Positions 5,865 to 9,317 of a DNA stretch of 9,317 bases are shown in pieces. Made by a program: the position numbers and the translations under genes. A model generated the notes under the pieces. It made no database searches, was not told where the DNA came from, and saw nothing but the letters and a program-made list of their open reading frames with translations. The DNA is from Synechococcaceae cyanobacterium. GTDB lineage: Bacteria > Cyanobacteriota > Cyanobacteriia > PCC-6307 > Cyanobiaceae. Position 1 is the stretch's first letter; every line of letters starts with the position of its first letter. The stretch is from contig CANHGA010000070.1 in the NCBI GenBank assembly GCA_947460085.1, forward strand, positions 1-9,317, given 5' to 3'.

Positions 5865-8651
5865 GTGCCCGACCAGGCCGGACCGACGCAGCTTTCCCCA
5901 TCGGCATCAGGGTCACGGGATTTGGTGCTGGAGAGCCTCTTCCCCTTCCCGCTGGATCCCTTTCAGCTGGAAGCCATCGATGCCCTCAATCAGGGGCACT
6001 CGGTGGTGGTGAGTGCCCCCACGGGATCCGGTAAAACCCTGGTGGGGGAGTACGCGATCCATCGGGCCCTGGCCCATGGTCAGAAGGTCTTCTACACAAC
6101 CCCCCTCAAGGCCCTTTCCAACCAGAAGCTGAGGGATTTTCGAGCGCAATTTGGCGCCGAGAATGTGGGCCTGCTCACCGGTGACCTGAGCCTCAACCGC
6201 GAAGCCCGGATCGTGGTGATGACCACCGAGATCTTCCGCAACATGCTCTATGCGGAGGCCGACGACCACGACGACCCCCTCGAAAATGTGGAGGCGGTGG
6301 TGCTCGATGAATGCCACTACATGAACGATTCCCAGCGGGGCACCGTCTGGGAGGAGTCGATCATCCACTGCCCGCCACCGATTCAACTGGTGGCGCTGTC
6401 AGCCACGGTGGCAAATGCCGGTCAGCTCACCGATTGGATTGATCGGGTGCATGGCCCCACCCAGCTGGTCTTGAGTGATTTTCGGCCGGTGCCCTTGGCC
6501 TTCAGTTTCTGCAGTGCCAAGGGCTTGCATCCCCTGCTCAACGACGAAGGCACGGGGCTGCATCCCAACTGCAAGGTGTGGCGGGCCCCGAAGGGCGGCC
6601 AGCGCAAAGGCCCGAAAACGGCCAAGCCTCCCCAGCCCGAAGCCCCGCCCCTGGGCTTTGTGGTGGCCCAAATGGCTGAGCGCGACATGCTCCCCGCCAT
6701 CTATTTCATCTTCAGTCGCCGGGGCTGCGACAAGGGCGTTCGCGACCTGGGCAAGGCCTGCCTGGTGAATCCAGAGGAGCAGGCCCGCATCAAGGCGCGC
6801 CTTGATGCCTACATCGCCGCCACCCCCGAGGCGGTGCGCGATGGCGGTCATGCCGATGCCTTGCTGCGCGGCATTGCGGCCCACCACGCCGGGGTGCTGC
6901 CCGCCTGGAAGGAGCTGATCGAAGAGCTGTTCCAGCAGGGCCTGATCAAGGTGGTCTTTGCCACCGAAACCCTGGCCGCGGGGATCAACATGCCGGCCCG
7001 CACCACCGTGATCTCGGCGTTGTCGAAGCGCACCGAGCGGGGCCACCGGCCCTTGATGGGCAGTGAATTCCTGCAGATGGCCGGCCGGGCTGGCCGCCGG
7101 GGGCTCGATACCCAGGGCTATGTGGTCACGGTGCAGAGCCGCTTTGAGGGCGTGCGAGAGGCGGGCCAGTTGGCCACCAGCCCTGCCGATCCCCTGGTGA
7201 GCCAGTTCACGCCGAGCTACGGGATGGTGCTCAACCTCCTGCAGCGCTACGACCTGGCCAAGGCCAAGGAGCTGGTGGAGCGCAGCTTTGGCCGCTATTT
7301 GGCCACCTTGGATCTGGTCGAAGACGAGGCCCGGATTGCCGAGTTGATGGGGCAGCTGGATCGCCTGGAAGACGGCTCAGGCGATGTGCCCTGGGAAGAC
7401 TTTGAAGACTACGAAAAGCAGCGGGCCCGGCTGCGGGAAGAGCGCCGCATCCTGCGGATCCTGCAACAGCAGGCCGAAGAAACCCTGGCCCATGAGCTCA
7501 CACTCGCCCTCCAATTCTCCAGTGAAGGCACCCTGGTGAGCCTGAAGGCCCCCCAGCTCAAGGGGCGGGTGACCCCCGCGGTGATTGTGGAAAAGGTGAA
7601 GGGATCGGGCCAGTTCCCGTTGCTCCTCTGCCTCACGGATGAAAACCTTTGGGTGCTGCTGCCCTGCAATGCGGTGGTGAGTTTGCACGCCGAACTCAGC
7701 TGCCTCCAGGTGGGCCAGGTGGATCCGCCCCTGCTGCGCCACGCCGGTGAGCTGCGCCATGGCGACCAGGCCAGCGGCGGCTTGGCCCTGGCCGTGGGCC
7801 ATATGGCCAATCGCCATGACATGAGCACCCCCCAGTACGACCTGGCTGGGGAGGTGCAGGCCCATGCCCAGTTGGTGCACCATTTAGAAGAAGACCTGGA
7901 GCTCCATCCGGCCCATCGCTGGGGCGATCGCAAGCAACTCAAAAAGCATCGCCGCCGCATGGAGGAACTCCATGACGAGATTGGGGAACGGCAGCGGCTG
8001 CTGCACTTCCGTTCCAATCGCCATTGGGATACCTTCCTGGCCCTCATTGAGATCCTGCGCTTCTTTGGCGCCTTGGCTGGCGAGGATGGGCTAGATCCCA
8101 CCGAAGTGGGCCGCACCGTGGCTGCCCTGCGGGGCGACAACGAGCTGTGGCTGGGCCTGGCCTTGATGAGCGGCCACTTGGATGAGCTCGATCCCGCCCA
8201 ATTGGCGGCGGTGTTTGAAGCCATCTCCACCGAGGTGAACCGCCCCGATCTGTGGTGTGGCTACCCGCCGCCGCCCCAGGCGGAGGAGGCCCTCCATGAT
8301 CTGCGCGGCTTGCGCCGGGAGCTGGAACGCCAGCAGGAGCGGGCCAAGGTGACGGTGCCGATCTGGTGGGAGCCCGAGCTCACGGGGTTGGTGCACGCCT
8401 GGGCCAAGGGCACCAGCTGGAGCAATCTGATCGCCAATACCTCCCTGGATGAGGGCGACGTGGTGCGGATCCTGCGCCGCACCGTGGATCTATTGGCCCA
8501 GGTGCCCTACTGCGAGGCCATCAGCGAACAGTTACGCACCAATGCCCGCGCTGCCCTCAAGGCGATCAATCGCTTCCCGGTCTGTGAGATCGAAGACCTG
8601 TTGGCGGGCGGCCGTGGCCAGCTGGATCCTGCGACTGAGCGTCCCTCCTAG
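5865..8651 (+). CDS. Ski2-like DEAD/DEAH-box RNA helicase
   Basis: This is a large superfamily 2 helicase of the Ski2/Mtr4 type, about 928 residues, probably acting on RNA. Motifs in order are FPFPLDPFQLEAI (Q-motif region, about 26-38), Walker A SAPTGSGKT at 50-58, TTPLKALSNQK at 78-88, TGD at 105-107, motif II DECH at 148-151, motif III SAT at 179-181, AHHAGVLP at 339-346, ATETLAAGINMPAR at 366-379 and motif VI QMAGRAGRRG at 404-413. Next come a charged helical stretch (about 485-545), a beta-rich arch-like region and a C-terminal DSHCT-type helical domain. A basic/proline linker (about 242-262) separates the two RecA lobes. The Arabidopsis chloroplast helicase ISE2 belongs to this group. 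Start: no ATG fits. GTG 5865 gives a 25-residue leader; GTG 5925 is an alternative. An in-frame ATG at 5595 lies deep inside bioF and is rejected. Confidence 0.92.
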   Translation: MPDQAGPTQLSPSASGSRDLVLESLFPFPLDPFQLEAIDALNQGHSVVVSAPTGSGKTLVGEYAIHRALAHGQKVFYTTPLKALSNQKLRDFRAQFGAENVGLLTGDLSLNREARIVVMTTEIFRNMLYAEADDHDDPLENVEAVVLDECHYMNDSQRGTVWEESIIHCPPPIQLVALSATVANAGQLTDWIDRVHGPTQLVLSDFRPVPLAFSFCSAKGLHPLLNDEGTGLHPNCKVWRAPKGGQRKGPKTAKPPQPEAPPLGFVVAQMAERDMLPAIYFIFSRRGCDKGVRDLGKACLVNPEEQARIKARLDAYIAATPEAVRDGGHADALLRGIAAHHAGVLPAWKELIEELFQQGLIKVVFATETLAAGINMPARTTVISALSKRTERGHRPLMGSEFLQMAGRAGRRGLDTQGYVVTVQSRFEGVREAGQLATSPADPLVSQFTPSYGMVLNLLQRYDLAKAKELVERSFGRYLATLDLVEDEARIAELMGQLDRLEDGSGDVPWEDFEDYEKQRARLREERRILRILQQQAEETLAHELTLALQFSSEGTLVSLKAPQLKGRVTPAVIVEKVKGSGQFPLLLCLTDENLWVLLPCNAVVSLHAELSCLQVGQVDPPLLRHAGELRHGDQASGGLALAVGHMANRHDMSTPQYDLAGEVQAHAQLVHHLEEDLELHPAHRWGDRKQLKKHRRRMEELHDEIGERQRLLHFRSNRHWDTFLALIEILRFFGALAGEDGLDPTEVGRTVAALRGDNELWLGLALMSGHLDELDPAQLAAVFEAISTEVNRPDLWCGYPPPPQAEEALHDLRGLRRELERQQERAKVTVPIWWEPELTGLVHAWAKGTSWSNLIANTSLDEGDVVRILRRTVDLLAQVPYCEAISEQLRTNARAALKAINRFPVCEIEDLLAGGRGQLDPATERPS

Positions 8652-8669
8652 GTCTGCACCCCAGCGCAA

Positions 8670-8690
8670 GGGCTAGGGGCTAGGGGCTAA
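8670..8690 (+). repeat. three tandem heptamers GGGCTAG/GGGCTAA
   Basis: GGGCTAG (8670-8676), GGGCTAG (8677-8683) and GGGCTAA (8684-8690) lie head to tail, just after the helicase stop. They run through the last five codons and stop of the convergent cysteine-repeat gene, which they end as LAPSP-stop. A gain or loss of one unit would shift the frame of that C-terminus. Confidence 0.8.
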
Positions 8691-9020
8691 GCAGTAGGCC
8701 CCGGAGCTTTCCCAGGCGGGGGGGCAAGTGTAGCCGATTTTGAGGATGGCTTCGCGGCCATTGGGGTAGGCCACGCAATACTCGCCCGAGGTTTCAAAGC
8801 CCTGGGGGCAATAGGCGCCGATGCGCTCAAAAGCCCCCCGGGCGGTCCGGCTGGGAAGGCAGTAGTTGTCCCAGCTGCTGTAGTCACTGGGGCATCCACC
8901 CCGCTTCGGCAGGGGGCGTATCGGCTGGGGCCCGGCCTCCACGACCCCGGGCCACCAGAGGATGCCTAGGCCCAATGCGGCCAGCAGCAGCAGGGGCCAC
9001 TTGGGGCCGGGGTGATTCAT
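8673..9020 (-). CDS. exported protein with three 28-residue paired-cysteine repeats
   Basis: The predicted exported protein has 115 residues and unknown function. The N-terminus (PKWPLLLLAALGLGILWW, about 6-23) is a signal peptide or anchor, with a possible signal peptidase I site after VEA at 27-29. The rest is three tandem repeats of exactly 28 residues. Cysteine pairs fall at 43/54, 71/82 and 99/110, each as C-P-x9-C: CPSDYSSWDNYC, CPQGFETSGEYC and CPPAWESSGAYC. They are joined by linkers of the form RxAxxxIG (RGAFERIG, REAILKIG). Even cysteine numbers in an exported protein suggest three disulfides. I recall similar CP...YC repeat proteins in picocyanobacteria but no function. Start: the frame is open to 9188, but the ATG at 9020 begins a clean signal sequence and overlaps the stop of the upstream gene as ATGA. 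It converges on the helicase with 21 bases between them. Confidence 0.8.
   Translation of the reverse strand: MNHPGPKWPLLLLAALGLGILWWPGVVEAGPQPIRPLPKRGGCPSDYSSWDNYCLPSRTARGAFERIGAYCPQGFETSGEYCVAYPNGREAILKIGYTCPPAWESSGAYCLAPSP
8676..8894 (-). repeat. three 28-residue (84-bp) coding repeats with paired cysteines
   Basis: Repeat units begin at the codons for Cys43 (8894), Cys71 (8810) and Cys99 (8726), a constant step of 84 bases, with the last unit cut short by the stop. Conservation is at protein level (C-P, aromatic, Ser/Thr, Tyr-Cys, RxAxxxIG linker). The DNA copies have diverged, so this is an old duplication. Confidence 0.85.
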
Positions 9021-9265
9021 GGCAGCATTGAGGCCCCAGCGAGCCCGATCAAGCCGAGCCGGTTGCAGGTGGCCAAAAGACCCAAATTTCGACTGGAAGA
9101 GCTCTTTCGACCACTGCGCCGCACCGATCCTCGGTAAAGCAGTTGGAGGACAAAATTGCCCAAAAACATGACTAAAACTTGCCACCACATTGGTGGTAGG
9201 GGAGTGGACCAGAGACGGATCAGGGCATCTACCGACAGGATGTCAGCTAGCAAGCTCAGGAGCAT
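9017..9265 (-). CDS. small hypothetical membrane protein
   Basis: This 82-residue ORF is one I do not recognise. Hydrophobic segments are at about 1-17 (LLSLLADILSVDALIRL) and 27-44 (MWWQVLVMFLGNFVLQLLY, one residue beyond each side), followed by a strongly basic loop at 45-59 (RGSVRRSGRKSSSSR) and a third weaker hydrophobic stretch at about 60-81. This basic loop fits the positive-inside rule. The stop overlaps the ATG of the exported cysteine-repeat protein as ATGA, so the two are probably co-translated. Start: ATG 9265 is preceded by AGGGAAGGG (complement of 9269-9277). A TTG at 9295 is an alternative. Codons in the middle are more AT-rich than in neighbouring genes. That, together with an overlapping open frame of the downstream gene, leaves doubt about the last third of the protein. 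Confidence 0.55.
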   Translation of the reverse strand: MLLSLLADILSVDALIRLWSTPLPPMWWQVLVMFLGNFVLQLLYRGSVRRSGRKSSSSRNLGLLATCNRLGLIGLAGASMLP

Positions 9266-9268
9266 TTG

Positions 9269-9277
9269 CCCTTCCCT
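9269..9277 (-). promoter_or_regulatory. ribosome binding site of the small membrane protein
   Basis: AGGGAAGGG on the minus strand ends three bases before ATG 9265, and its AGGGA portion is seven bases away. It favours this ATG over the TTG at 9295. No promoter can be judged because the window ends about 40 bases farther on. That end holds a small inverted repeat, GCCCC-ACA-GGGGC, at about 9304-9316. Confidence 0.45.
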
Positions 9278-9317
9278 GGGTGCAACCACACCCAATCATG
9301 CTAGCCCCACAGGGGCA

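Noticed and set aside
7924..7931. HIP1 octamer GCGATCGC
   Set aside because: There is only one copy in the window, which chance can explain at this base composition, so it gives no evidence for a HIP1-rich genome.
8683..8702. GGGGC...GCCCC inverted repeat as a terminator between the helicase and repeat-protein genes
   Set aside because: The stem is five pairs with a ten-base loop and no T tract on either strand, and it lies inside the convergent coding end.
9021..9188. Upstream start at 9188 for the cysteine-repeat protein (171 residues)
   Set aside because: It would put 56 polar residues before an evident signal peptide. The ATG at 9020 gives a proper signal sequence and an ATGA overlap.

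Overview
The window looks like a piece of a high-GC picocyanobacterial chromosome (Synechococcus/Cyanobium type). This rests on protein content: a J-domain protein followed by a DUF3143 protein, a biotin operon using a BioK-like hydrolase instead of BioH, a large Ski2/ISE2-like helicase, and an exported protein with paired-cysteine repeats. No database search was possible, so the taxonomic call is by recognition only. Nearly every base is coding. I see no tRNA, rRNA, CRISPR array, insertion sequence, prophage gene or attachment site.

Layout, left to right. (1) 1-693, +: the C-terminal part of an aldo/keto reductase, whose stop overlaps (2) rsmG (690-1436, -), the 16S rRNA G527 methyltransferase. 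(3) 1454-1948, +: a J-domain protein with a proline-rich N-terminus and a C-terminal membrane segment, diverging from rsmG with only 17 bp between the start codons. (4) 1950-2246, +: a DUF3143 protein, one base after the J protein. (5) 2243-5769, -: a tightly overlapped operon read from right to left as bioF, bioK, bioC, bioD and a 51-residue membrane protein. (6) 5770-5864: a 95-bp divergent intergenic region. (7) 5865-8651, +: a Ski2-like DEAD/DEAH helicase of about 928 residues. (8) 8673-9265, -: a small membrane protein overlapping an exported protein made of three 28-residue repeats with paired cysteines.

Functionally, bioC and bioK would make the pimelate moiety by the masked fatty-acid route: BioC methylates malonyl-ACP, and BioK removes the methyl ester from pimeloyl-ACP. 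BioF then makes KAPA and BioD makes dethiobiotin. The aminotransferase BioA (KAPA to DAPA) and biotin synthase BioB are not in the window, so they must be encoded elsewhere if the pathway is complete. RsmG and the helicase belong to RNA and ribosome maintenance. The J protein probably recruits DnaK to a membrane.

This is mostly ordinary, compact, conserved housekeeping sequence, and I do not see a clear new multi-gene system. The items most worth a second look are the 51-residue membrane ORF fused by overlap to the end of the biotin operon, and the exported cysteine-pair repeat protein with its overlapping membrane partner.
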